Part shown: positions 26,666-35,294 of the stretch, one piece after another
Layout of the letters: each line of letters begins with the position of its first letter
Numbering within the stretch: position 1 is the stretch's first letter
Origin: Pseudomonadota bacterium
GTDB lineage: Bacteria; Pseudomonadota; Gammaproteobacteria; Pseudomonadales; Moraxellaceae
Length of the DNA stretch: 64,000 nt
Direction of reading: 5' to 3'
NCBI GenBank assembly: GCA_023393635.1
Contig: JAEWKT010000048.1
Span: 41,594 to 105,593 of the forward strand
Notes under the pieces: model-generated
Database searches by the model: none
What the model was told of the DNA's origin: nothing
Seen by the model: only the letters and a program-made list of their open reading frames with translations
Translations under genes and position numbers: made by a program

Positions 26666-27810
26666 CAAACCGCCTCGGTAGATGCAGGTATGTGTTGTAG
26701 TACCCGTTCTAAAGCTTGCAAAAAGCGGCTATTTTCTTCAGACAGGCCAATAGATACCCGAATATGATTGGGCATCCCATAACCGCCACCCACAGGACGC
26801 ACAATGACGCCCTGTTTCAGTAAAGCCTCAAATACTTGTGCGCCATTACGCTGTACATCTACCGCAATAAAGTTGGCTCTGGACGGAATCCAGTTTAAGC
26901 CTAACTTAGCAAACCCTTGCTCAAGCTGCGCCATGCCTTGTGTATTTAACGCACGGCTTTGCTCAATAAAGTCGGTATCTTTTAATGCAGCAACCGCAGC
27001 AGCCAGCGCAAAAGAACTCACATTAAATGGCTGACGCACACGGTTTAGCAGGTTAGTGACATCAAAACTTGCCATGCCAAAACCCACCCGCAATGATGCC
27101 AACCCATAAGCCTTGGACATGGTGCGGCTAATGAGTAAATTGGGATACTGGCTTAAAAATTTCAGGCTATTAAAGTTTTGTGGAAAATACTCAACGTAAG
27201 CTTCATCGAGTACCACCAGTACAGGCTGGCTGGCATTAAGAGCTACTTGCTGCATAAACTGGTTAAAGTCGCGTTCTTCAAACCAGGTACCCGTTGGGTT
27301 ATTGGGATTGGCAATAAAAATTACACGGGTTTTGGCAGTTACTGCTTGTGCCATAGCCACCAGATCATGGCCATAATTTCTGGCAGGCACCTCAATACCA
27401 ACAGCTCCCACTGCCTGAGTTGCCAAGGCATAAACCGCAAAGGCATGCTGGCTATAAATGACTTCATCATTCGGCGCCACAAACGTGCGCGCCACCAATT
27501 CCAAAATATCGTTAGAACCATTGCCCAGTGTGATCTGGTTCATATCGACGCCAAACTGCTGGCTAATGTGCTGCTTTAATACAAAACCATTGCCATCTGG
27601 GTAGCGGCCAATATCTTCAATCGCTTGTTGAATGGCCACTTTAGCCTTAGGCGAACAACCCAGTGGATTTTCATTACTGGCCAGCTTGACCACATCGTCC
27701 AGACCCAGCTCACGTTTTAATTCATCAATGGGTTTGCCTGGCTGATACGGTGCAATATGGGCAATACCATTATTGGCAGGTGGAATTAAAAAGTGGGACT
27801 GGGTAGACAT
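26665..27810 (-). CDS. hisC: Histidinol-phosphate aminotransferase
   Basis: A 381-residue class II PLP aminotransferase. The lysine that binds PLP is in SRTMSKAYGLASLRVGFG, and the fold marks NPLGCSPKA and NPNNPTG are present. Placed between pheA and tyrA it probably also transaminates prephenate-derived aromatic keto acids, as for HisC2 paralogues; this is an inference from context. Its stop overlaps the tyrA-aroA start by one base. Confidence 0.92.
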   Translation of the reverse strand: MSTQSHFLIPPANNGIAHIAPYQPGKPIDELKRELGLDDVVKLASNENPLGCSPKAKVAIQQAIEDIGRYPDGNGFVLKQHISQQFGVDMNQITLGNGSNDILELVARTFVAPNDEVIYSQHAFAVYALATQAVGAVGIEVPARNYGHDLVAMAQAVTAKTRVIFIANPNNPTGTWFEERDFNQFMQQVALNASQPVLVVLDEAYVEYFPQNFNSLKFLSQYPNLLISRTMSKAYGLASLRVGFGMASFDVTNLLNRVRQPFNVSSFALAAAVAALKDTDFIEQSRALNTQGMAQLEQGFAKLGLNWIPSRANFIAVDVQRNGAQVFEALLKQGVIVRPVGGGYGMPNHIRVSIGLSEENSRFLQALERVLQHIPASTEAV

Positions 27811-27873
27811 GGATATTACTCGCGCTTAACCTGTTAAAAATGGCCACATAAAAACAATAAAAACTTTAAACCC

Positions 27874-28989
27874 TTACAGCACTGCGGTCGGATAAGAGCC
27901 CAACACCCGCACTTCTTTTACTAAAGGTTTAATTTCCGCGATAGCTGCTGCCACATTGCTGTCGGACACATGACCCTTTAAATCAATAAAGAACACATAA
28001 GCCCATTTTTCGGGTAATGCAGGGCGCGTTTCGATACTGGTTAAGCTAATTTGATGCTTGGCAAATGGTGCTAAAATTTCAATTAAAGCACCTGCTCTGT
28101 CATGTGCCGCCACCAATAATGACGTTTTATCATGACCACTGGCAGGAATGGCTTCACGGCCAATAATTAAAAAGCGCGTGGTATTGCCAGGGTTATCTTC
28201 AATATTTTGAAATAAAGTGGTTAATTCATACAAATCAGCAGCGGTTTCACCAGCAATGGCAGCCGAGTGCCACTCGCTACGAATGCGCTTGGCGGCTTCT
28301 GCATTGCTGCTGAGTGCCACACGTTCAGCATTTGGATAATGCGCATCGAGCCACTTACGGCATTGAGCCAGCGTTTGTTGATGGGCATAAATTTTAGTAA
28401 TACTGTCGGGCTTGGTGGTTGGTGCAATTAAAAACTGATGATGAATGCGCAGTTCTACTTCACCAATGACATTTAAATGCGACGCAATAAAACAATCCAA
28501 AGTGTGATTAACCACGCCTTCAGATGAATTTTCTACAGGCACCACACCATAATTCGCACTGCCCGCTTCAACTTCACGAAACACTTCATCAATGGTTGCC
28601 ATTGATTTAGTCACTGCCTGATGACCAAAATGCTTTAAGGCGGCCGTTTGGGTAAAGGTGCCTTCAGGCCCTAAAAACGCAATGGTTTGCGGGGCTTCAA
28701 GTGCCAGACAAGCTGACATGATTTCACGAAAAATACGGGCAACGGTTTCATTGCCCAGCGGGCCAGCATTACGCGCCATCACATTACGCAACACCTGTGC
28801 TTCACGCTCGGGACGATAAAAGACGGGATTCGGTTCGGTGCTAAACTTTGCTTTTGCAACACTTTCTGCCAGTACTGCACGTTGATTTAACAACTGATGA
28901 ATTTGCTGGTCAACCTGATCAATTTGCTCACGCAGTTGATCGAGTGTGTCAGGTGATTCCTGCCAGCCTGTGCCGTCCATTGATGCCAT
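27874..28989 (-). CDS. pheA: Chorismate mutase / prephenate dehydratase (P-protein)
   Basis: A bifunctional 371-residue enzyme making phenylpyruvate from chorismate. The AroQ-type mutase is at about residues 15-100, the dehydratase at about 103-285 with the conserved TTRFLIIGRE, and the ACT domain at about 295-365. The phenylalanine-sensing motif ESRP reads ETRP here (TSIETRPAL). It is first in pheA-hisC-tyrA-aroA, 63 bp ahead of hisC. A second Met three codons in is an alternative start. Confidence 0.93.
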   Translation of the reverse strand: MASMDGTGWQESPDTLDQLREQIDQVDQQIHQLLNQRAVLAESVAKAKFSTEPNPVFYRPEREAQVLRNVMARNAGPLGNETVARIFREIMSACLALEAPQTIAFLGPEGTFTQTAALKHFGHQAVTKSMATIDEVFREVEAGSANYGVVPVENSSEGVVNHTLDCFIASHLNVIGEVELRIHHQFLIAPTTKPDSITKIYAHQQTLAQCRKWLDAHYPNAERVALSSNAEAAKRIRSEWHSAAIAGETAADLYELTTLFQNIEDNPGNTTRFLIIGREAIPASGHDKTSLLVAAHDRAGALIEILAPFAKHQISLTSIETRPALPEKWAYVFFIDLKGHVSDSNVAAAIAEIKPLVKEVRVLGSYPTAVL

Positions 28990-29122
28990 AATGTTTTTGC
29001 CCCAAGTACCTCATATCAAGCGACAAAGTATACACGGTTTGCTAATTTTTTAAAGAAAACTGCCTCTAACGTACGCAAAGGTTTATCGGGTTTTAGAATA
29101 AAGTATTTAAAGAGATGTCCAT

Positions 29123-29176
29123 ATGCAAAAAGTCTACTCAATAGCAAAGGATATTTGCTACATTAAAATAGAGTAA
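29123..29176 (+). other. Possible 17-codon upstream ORF before tal
   Basis: ATG at 29123 reads 17 codons to TAA and ends 30 bp before the tal start. It contains a perfect hairpin TAGCAAA-GGATA-TTTGCTA (29142-29160). It could be a leader peptide or chance. Confidence 0.2.
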
Positions 29177-29206
29177 TCGTGGTAATTTTGATCTTAACAA
29201 TTTGAT

Positions 29207-30241
29207 ATGACATTAAAAGCTGATATGACAACTATGAATCAACACACAACGCCAAGTACTAAAAACAGTTTAGAACAGCTGTGTACTTTAACCACTGTGG
29301 TGGCAGATACGGGCGACCTTGCAGCTATTGCACAATTTAAACCGATAGATGCCACTACCAACCCTTCTTTAATTACTGCCGCTGCCAGCCTGCCTGAAAA
29401 CGCAAATTTAATTGAACAAGCTTATAGACAAGCCCAGCAAGAAGGTTTAAGTGGTGAAGCACTTTTAAATCAAACCATTGATATTTTAACAGTGAAGCTG
29501 GGCATTGAAATTTTAAAATTAATTGATGGCCGCGTCTCTACCGAAGTTGACCCTAATTTTTCCTATAATACTGAAGCCACCATTGAGCGCGGGCTGCAGC
29601 TTATTCAATTGTATGAACAGGCTGGCATTCAAAAAGATCGCGTTCTTATTAAAATTGCAGCCACTTGGGAAGGTATTCAAGCAGCAAAATATTTAGAACA
29701 ACAAGGCATTCATTGCAACCTAACCTTAATTTTTGGTCTGGCGCAAGCTGCTGCCTGTGCTGATGCAAATGTCACGCTTATCTCACCTTTTGTTGGCCGT
29801 ATTCTGGATTGGTACAAGACATTTGAGAAGAAAGACAGCTATCCTATTGAACAGGATCCTGGCGTGCAATCGGTAAAACAAATTTATAACTACTACAAGC
29901 AACACGGCATTGACACGCAAGTTATGGGCGCAAGCTTCCGCAGCACCGAACAAGTATTGGCTTTGGCAGGCTGCGATTTACTTACCATCGCCCCTACATT
30001 GCTTGAGCAACTTAAAAACAGTAATCAGCATGTCAGTACATCAATTTCACCTGAGCAGGCTAAGCGAGCCAACGCCATGGACAAGTTAAATTTAAGCCAT
30101 ACAGAATTTGATGCCATGCTGAATAAAGACCAAATGGCATTTGAATTGCTTCAGTCTGGCGTGGACGGCTTTATCAAGGCACGTGACCAGTTGTCCCAGC
30201 AATTACGGCAAAGTTTTGGTATTGGTGAACTAGAAAACTAG
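29207..30241 (+). CDS. tal: Transaldolase
   Basis: It moves a dihydroxyacetone unit between sugar phosphates in the non-oxidative pentose phosphate pathway. The Schiff-base lysine is in RVLIKIAATWEG, and the family signature DATTNPSLI is complete. The 344 residues include a short N-terminal extension compared with E. coli TalB (317). Three in-frame ATGs (29207, 29225, 29234) compete and none has a strong ribosome site. Confidence 0.92.
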   Translation: MTLKADMTTMNQHTTPSTKNSLEQLCTLTTVVADTGDLAAIAQFKPIDATTNPSLITAAASLPENANLIEQAYRQAQQEGLSGEALLNQTIDILTVKLGIEILKLIDGRVSTEVDPNFSYNTEATIERGLQLIQLYEQAGIQKDRVLIKIAATWEGIQAAKYLEQQGIHCNLTLIFGLAQAAACADANVTLISPFVGRILDWYKTFEKKDSYPIEQDPGVQSVKQIYNYYKQHGIDTQVMGASFRSTEQVLALAGCDLLTIAPTLLEQLKNSNQHVSTSISPEQAKRANAMDKLNLSHTEFDAMLNKDQMAFELLQSGVDGFIKARDQLSQQLRQSFGIGELEN

Positions 30242-30332
30242 CACAGAATTTTTAAGGTAGAATCAAACATCAATATCGCCCAACAAGTTTCAACGCAGTT
30301 AATTTGTAGAAAGTCCAATTAGCAAGCTCAAT

Positions 30333-30361
30333 AAAAAAGACGCACAACCATGCGTCTTTTT
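30333..30361. terminator. Terminator between tal and the RDD gene
   Basis: AAAAAGACGCA pairs with TGCGTCTTTTT around a 6-nt loop; it works in both directions. Confidence 0.85.
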
Positions 30362-30390
30362 GTAGCCTTTGCTTAATAAAAGGTAGATTT

Positions 30391-30858
30391 TTAGCTGTTG
30401 GCAATAATAGTTTGCACACTCACCCCAGAATCTTTGACCACCACCGTACGCGCCATTTTATCGTGCCAACCCTGTTTTTTGGCATCAAATGCAATCCAGA
30501 TAAATCCGAGCATCAGACAAAAAGCAGAAGCAAAATAGCCTACATAACGAATCAGTGATTGTTGCAGTGTGAGCGGTTGTCCCGTTTTTTCATCAAGCAC
30601 TTTTAATGAAAACAGCATTTTTCCTGGCGTTGCCTGCACTTTAAGCCAAAACATAATGGTGATAACAAAAGGCAATAACCAGGAGATTAATACCTCACCT
30701 ACACCCAAAAAATTGCCTGTCTGTGCTGCCTGCCAATAGCTGTCAAAACCGTACCACATCACCAGTAATGGCGAAGTAATGAGCATTAAAACAATACTAT
30801 CAATGATAGCTGCACCTGTTCTTACCCAAAAACCAGCGTACTGATACCGATTACTCAT
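30391..30858 (-). CDS. RDD-family membrane protein
   Basis: A 155-residue inner-membrane protein with three or four hydrophobic segments. The family's Arg-Asp pattern is seen as WVRTGAAIIDSIV and the later WHDKMARTVVV. LKVLDEKTGQPLTLQQSLIRY matches the RDD core. RDD proteins are of mostly unknown role, some linked to ion transport. It is monocistronic. Confidence 0.8.
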   Translation of the reverse strand: MSNRYQYAGFWVRTGAAIIDSIVLMLITSPLLVMWYGFDSYWQAAQTGNFLGVGEVLISWLLPFVITIMFWLKVQATPGKMLFSLKVLDEKTGQPLTLQQSLIRYVGYFASAFCLMLGFIWIAFDAKKQGWHDKMARTVVVKDSGVSVQTIIANS

Positions 30859-30980
30859 TTCTTCGACCCTAACTAAAACAATACTTTTTAAGATTTAACA
30901 TAAATTATTAATTTAATAGGCTTATATTAGATGATATCTGTAATAATAAAAAATAAATATGCTCTTCCTTTTTAAAATAT

Positions 30981-31799
30981 ATGAACTTTTTTTCAAAGCA
31001 GCTCTCATTATTATTGTCCCGATTAGGCATAAGCAAATATAAGCTGGCAAAATTATCTGGCTTAAGCCCAGCCTACATTACGCTACTGACCAATGGTGAG
31101 CGTTCTCCTAGTGATGAGGCTATCAGAAAAATTGCCTCCATTGTGGAGGTTGATTTTCATGTGATGCAGTCATGGGTGAATGCCGATAAATTGGGCATTA
31201 GTGGACTGGAAAACCTAAAGCAACATGTGCTGGATACGCCTGCGCAAAATCCGCTACTGCCAAATTCACCCACCCTGCTTGAGCAAATCACACGTTCACT
31301 TGAACTGATTAACAATAATTCATCCAGTGACTTTATAGAAACAACGCTGGAAAATATTCAACAGCTATTAAATGCAGGAGGAATAGCGCTATGGAAACTG
31401 GAGCCTAAACAAAACATTGCCCAGATTATTTACTACAAGGGTTTGCCTTCAGAATATGTGGTGATTGCAAATTTAAAACTTGCAGAACAAGGTATGGTAG
31501 AAGGCGCGGCTTTCCCTGTCATTTCAGTGCTTAAAAATAAACAACCAGTTAAAATAAATGGACTCTTAGAAGACAGCGCTCATCCTTTGCATTTTTATGC
31601 CAAAATTTTAAATATGTCTGGGGTTTATATACTACCTGTGCCTGTTGAAAATACAGGTTTAGATATTCATTTAGCCCTTGCCTTGTATTTAACGCCAGAA
31701 TCAGAAGCACTGATTGAATCAGCCGAGCCGTGGCTGGCATTATATATCGGGCTTATTGCCATGCTCTTTAGAATAAACCCAGAATATAATACGCAATAA
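30981..31799 (+). CDS. XRE-type HTH regulator with GAF-like C-terminal domain
   Basis: A 272-residue protein. Residues about 5-65 form a Cro/C1-type HTH (KYKLAKLSGLSPAYITLLTNGERSPSDEAIRKIAS). Residues about 100-265 have the alternating helix-strand pattern of a GAF domain (FIETTLENIQQLLNAGGIALW, FPVISVLKNKQPV, VYILPVPV). This suggests a single-component sensor-regulator. The ligand and target genes are unknown. It converges on the large lipoprotein gene. The GAF assignment is by eye. Confidence 0.6.
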   Translation: MNFFSKQLSLLLSRLGISKYKLAKLSGLSPAYITLLTNGERSPSDEAIRKIASIVEVDFHVMQSWVNADKLGISGLENLKQHVLDTPAQNPLLPNSPTLLEQITRSLELINNNSSSDFIETTLENIQQLLNAGGIALWKLEPKQNIAQIIYYKGLPSEYVVIANLKLAEQGMVEGAAFPVISVLKNKQPVKINGLLEDSAHPLHFYAKILNMSGVYILPVPVENTGLDIHLALALYLTPESEALIESAEPWLALYIGLIAMLFRINPEYNTQ

Positions 31800-31800
31800 A

Positions 31801-31837
31801 AATGGCTTTTAATCACTAGACCAAAAGCCATTTTTCT
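31801..31837. terminator. Terminator between the XRE regulator and the lipoprotein gene
   Basis: AAATGGCTTTT pairs with AAAAGCCATTT around a 12-nt loop, then TTCTT. Shared by the two converging genes. Confidence 0.75.
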
Positions 31838-31845
31838 TAGACTAT

Positions 31846-33798
31846 TTAATTGGTAATTTTATTGCTTTCAATAGTGCCTGCGTAGATGTCTACTTTTTCT
31901 TCTACAAAATCCCGAGCCAGTAAAATAATTGTATTATTCATATTGCTACCATGCGCGAAAAAATTGATTTGTCCAGAAGTGGTATTTAAGCCCCATGGTA
32001 TGGTACCAGAATCTGGATGATCGTAAGTGGAACTACTCCAGATAAATGCACTACCATTCGCATCGCGTTTAATAAAATTTAAATCAAAACCAGACTTAAT
32101 CAGCGCATCCAGTTTGCGATCAGTACGGTCTTTACCCAAAGCAAATAATTGCATATCGGTAGGCAGTCTCCAGTCTTCATAGTCTTTATAAACATAATTT
32201 TCAACCAAGTTATTAATCAGTACGGTTTGCTGCCTACCTTTGGATACTTGAATTACACAACTATCAGAAGTACAAGCTGGTTTAGCAGAAAACATGGTGT
32301 TTGTGACTGGACTAACCAGCAGGCCACTGTCAATTCGGGTGCTATACAATAACGCTTCCTGATCATTCAGGTTCGTTTTATATAGCTTATATTCAGTTTG
32401 AGCCTCTTCATTTTCATCAAGATATTTATGGGCGTCTACCAGCATGGCTAAAGCCCGCACTTGAAGCGCATAAAAATATTCAAACTGTTCATTTAAATTA
32501 TCAAAATACTTATCATTCACAATAAATGGATAGCGATTGCCGCCATTTTCTCCTTGTCGGTTTGCATTACTGACCACGATATGCCATTGTTTAATTGCCC
32601 CCTTTGTTCCTGCTTGCCCAATCAAGGCATTATGAATACTGTCAAGCTCTAATGGTATATCTTCAATAATTTTATTAGCCAATTTTTCAATTTTCTCTTT
32701 GTCCTTGGCCGTTAAATTCTCCTTTTGGAGATAACTCTGATATTGTCGATAAAGCGTATTAATAGCACTTACTGAACGATTCATTCCATTTACTGTGGTA
32801 TTGTAATCACTTAGGCCAAATTGTGTGGCTATCTCTTTGCCTAGCTTTTCAATATCACTACTTACTTTATTTACACTTGTTTCCAGATTAATAATCTGGG
32901 AGCTAATACGGTTTAATTTTGCATTTTGTATATCCAGCTTTTCTAGTATCTCTTCAGCTCTACTATCGGATTGTCCTGCGGTTGAAGTAATGGCAGTGAT
33001 TGCACTTCCTGCCAGTTCAAAGCCCATTTTTGCAATGGCGATGTCAGTATTTGAGCTTGATTTGGTATCTGTCAGTGCAGATTTACCTACCTCCACTACC
33101 ACATCTTTTAAGGAGTTAAAAAATGAATTAAAGCCCCCTTGAAGTAGTAGGGTACTAAAAACATAAGGTGATTGTGGCTCAGGCTGTTTTAAAATATTTA
33201 CTAACTGGTTAATCAGGCTATTAAAGCCACCTTGTTCCTGAGCAACCTGCATAAATTTTTGGTGGCTAAATGCAGTTAACGCTGGATTAACTATATCTAC
33301 CCCCAAGTCTACTGTACCAGGAAGGTTCAATAGCTTTTTAACCGCCATATCAGCTTCAGCTTTATTTACACGAGTACTGGTACGATAGACACTGGCCAGG
33401 GTGGTCGCTGCATTTAAATAGACAATACTAGAATCTGGCGAAAAATTTTCAATATCAGCTTTTAAAACGCCAGAAAAAGCGTTTGTGCCTGATCTTCCCC
33501 CAGTAACCTCAACAGTAAAATCCTTACTTTCTCCTGGAAGAGTCACCGTATAAAACCCTTCTTGATCCGTAGCATTTTTACTTTCTATCAGCAAATTCCC
33601 AGCGCTATCCTTAACTGCTACGGTAGCACCAGCAACTGGGGCATCTAAAAACACACGTCCCATAACTTGCATAGCGCTTGCTGGATCAGTGTGTTCCTGT
33701 GGCGTTGCAGCATTATTTGACGAGTGGTCATTACAGCCTACTAATATAGCCATGCCTATAGCTATCGTTAAAGCCCTGAATCTTGGATTCCCTATCAT
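31846..33798 (-). CDS. Large lipoprotein with DUF1566 (Lcl) C-terminal domain
   Basis: A 650-residue protein with a lipoprotein signal (ALTIAIGMAILVGC, lipobox cysteine near residue 22). Residues about 45-110 resemble a carboxypeptidase-regulatory-like beta sandwich (GRVFLDAPVAGATVAVKD). A predicted coiled coil lies at about 280-340. The last 140 residues match DUF1566/Lcl_C, with DWRLPTDMQLFAL and FIWSSSTYDH. This C-terminal fold occurs in secreted and surface proteins and may bind other molecules. No function can be assigned. It is probably an outer-membrane lipoprotein. Confidence 0.65.
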   Translation of the reverse strand: MIGNPRFRALTIAIGMAILVGCNDHSSNNAATPQEHTDPASAMQVMGRVFLDAPVAGATVAVKDSAGNLLIESKNATDQEGFYTVTLPGESKDFTVEVTGGRSGTNAFSGVLKADIENFSPDSSIVYLNAATTLASVYRTSTRVNKAEADMAVKKLLNLPGTVDLGVDIVNPALTAFSHQKFMQVAQEQGGFNSLINQLVNILKQPEPQSPYVFSTLLLQGGFNSFFNSLKDVVVEVGKSALTDTKSSSNTDIAIAKMGFELAGSAITAITSTAGQSDSRAEEILEKLDIQNAKLNRISSQIINLETSVNKVSSDIEKLGKEIATQFGLSDYNTTVNGMNRSVSAINTLYRQYQSYLQKENLTAKDKEKIEKLANKIIEDIPLELDSIHNALIGQAGTKGAIKQWHIVVSNANRQGENGGNRYPFIVNDKYFDNLNEQFEYFYALQVRALAMLVDAHKYLDENEEAQTEYKLYKTNLNDQEALLYSTRIDSGLLVSPVTNTMFSAKPACTSDSCVIQVSKGRQQTVLINNLVENYVYKDYEDWRLPTDMQLFALGKDRTDRKLDALIKSGFDLNFIKRDANGSAFIWSSSTYDHPDSGTIPWGLNTTSGQINFFAHGSNMNNTIILLARDFVEEKVDIYAGTIESNKITN

Positions 33799-33999
33799 TT
33801 TAAATTCCCCTGTATCACTTTGTTAAATATATTCAGGCAAAATACTATTCATTAACAAAATAGTCAATTAATTTACCAAACAGTAAAAAAGTGGATTATA
33901 TCTAATCTAGGGTCTTGTGTATTTCTTCGCGCAAATAATTGTATAAACCCGAACAAATCTATTCATAATTACTGTTTTAAAAAGCTAATCTTACAGAAC

Positions 34000-35178
34000 A
34001 TGCTCCATTCTTCTTTGGTCAAAGACTTTTCCATATCGGCACTGGTTGCAGGTTTTATTACTGTTCTGGTGGGGTTTACCAGCTCTGCTGTACTGGTATT
34101 TCAGGCAGCGCAAAGTTTTGGTGCCACGCCTGCACAAATTAGCTCATGGTTGTGGGCATTAGGGCTTGGTATTGGTTTATCGGGGTTGGTATTATCACTG
34201 TATTATAAAATTCCAGTGGCAACTGCATGGTCAACTCCTGGTGCTGCCATTTTAATTGCTGGGGCGTCAGGTTTTAATATTCATGAGGCCATTGGTGCGT
34301 TTATTATTACGGGAATATTAATTGCTATTGCAGGTTTTTCTGGCCTATTTGAGCGGGCAATCAAATATATTCCCGTAAGTTTAGCTTCGGCCATGCTGGC
34401 TGGTATTTTATTGCAATTTGGCTTAAATGTGTTTACTGCCATGAGCGTCAATGCAGCCTTAATTAATGGCATGTTATTGGTCTATTTATTGGCAAAACGC
34501 TTTATGCCACGCTATGCAATTTTACTCAGCCTTGCAGTGGGAATTTTAATTACAGCCATTCAAGGTCAGCTTCATTTTACGGCACTGTCCTTACAACTCA
34601 CCTCACCCGTTTGGATTTATCCACAATGGTCACTGGAAGCCAGTGTTAGCCTGGCATTACCTTTATTTGTAGTCACCATGACATCACAAAATTTGCCTGG
34701 CGTTGCCATGATTCAAGCAGCAGGATATCGCGTGCCAACATCTTCCATTGTAGGCTGGACAGGCACAGCAACTACCTTACTGGCACCTTTTGGTGCATTT
34801 GCCATTAATTTAGCTGCTATTAGCGCAGCTATTTGCTTGGGCAAAGAGGCGCACCAAGATAAGCATAGACGTTATATTGCGGCAGTGGCATCGGGTACTT
34901 TTTATATATTATTAGGCTTGTTTGGCGCAACCGTTACCGCTGTATTTATGGCTTTTCCCCAGCCTCTTATTTTTGCTATTGCAGGTTTGGCCTTGTTTGG
35001 CACTATTGCTTCTAGCCTGGTAGGCGCACTAAGCTTAGAGGCTGAACGTGAAGCTGCACTGATTACTTTTTTAGTCACTGCCTCTGGTTTAACGTTATTT
35101 GGTGTAGGGGCTGCATTTTGGGGCTTGGTTGCAGGTATTGTTAGTCTTTTAGTTTTAAAGACCAAAAAGCCTGTATAG
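34000..35178 (+). CDS. BenE-family transporter
   Basis: A 392-residue protein with about 11-12 hydrophobic segments, matching the BenE/YdcO benzoate:H+ symporter family (GFTSSAVLVFQAA, VATAWSTPGAAIL, SQNLPGVAMIQAAGYR, LAAISAAICLG). No ben or aromatic-degradation genes lie nearby, so the substrate is uncertain and the symbol benE is not used. It is transcribed towards pepN. Confidence 0.82.
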   Translation: MLHSSLVKDFSISALVAGFITVLVGFTSSAVLVFQAAQSFGATPAQISSWLWALGLGIGLSGLVLSLYYKIPVATAWSTPGAAILIAGASGFNIHEAIGAFIITGILIAIAGFSGLFERAIKYIPVSLASAMLAGILLQFGLNVFTAMSVNAALINGMLLVYLLAKRFMPRYAILLSLAVGILITAIQGQLHFTALSLQLTSPVWIYPQWSLEASVSLALPLFVVTMTSQNLPGVAMIQAAGYRVPTSSIVGWTGTATTLLAPFGAFAINLAAISAAICLGKEAHQDKHRRYIAAVASGTFYILLGLFGATVTAVFMAFPQPLIFAIAGLALFGTIASSLVGALSLEAEREAALITFLVTASGLTLFGVGAAFWGLVAGIVSLLVLKTKKPV

Positions 35179-35217
35179 AATACTAGAAAAATTTAAGCAA
35201 GATAAACATCTTCAAAA

Positions 35218-35243
35218 AAAGCTTATGCCTTAACATAAGCTTT
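35218..35243. terminator. Terminator between the BenE-type gene and pepN
   Basis: AAAGCTTATG pairs with CATAAGCTTT around a 6-nt loop, with an A-run before and TCTTTG after. Serves both converging genes. Confidence 0.7.
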
Positions 35244-35294
35244 CTTTGAGTTTTAAAATTATTGCGTTTGGCATTACGATTAACTGGGTAAAAC

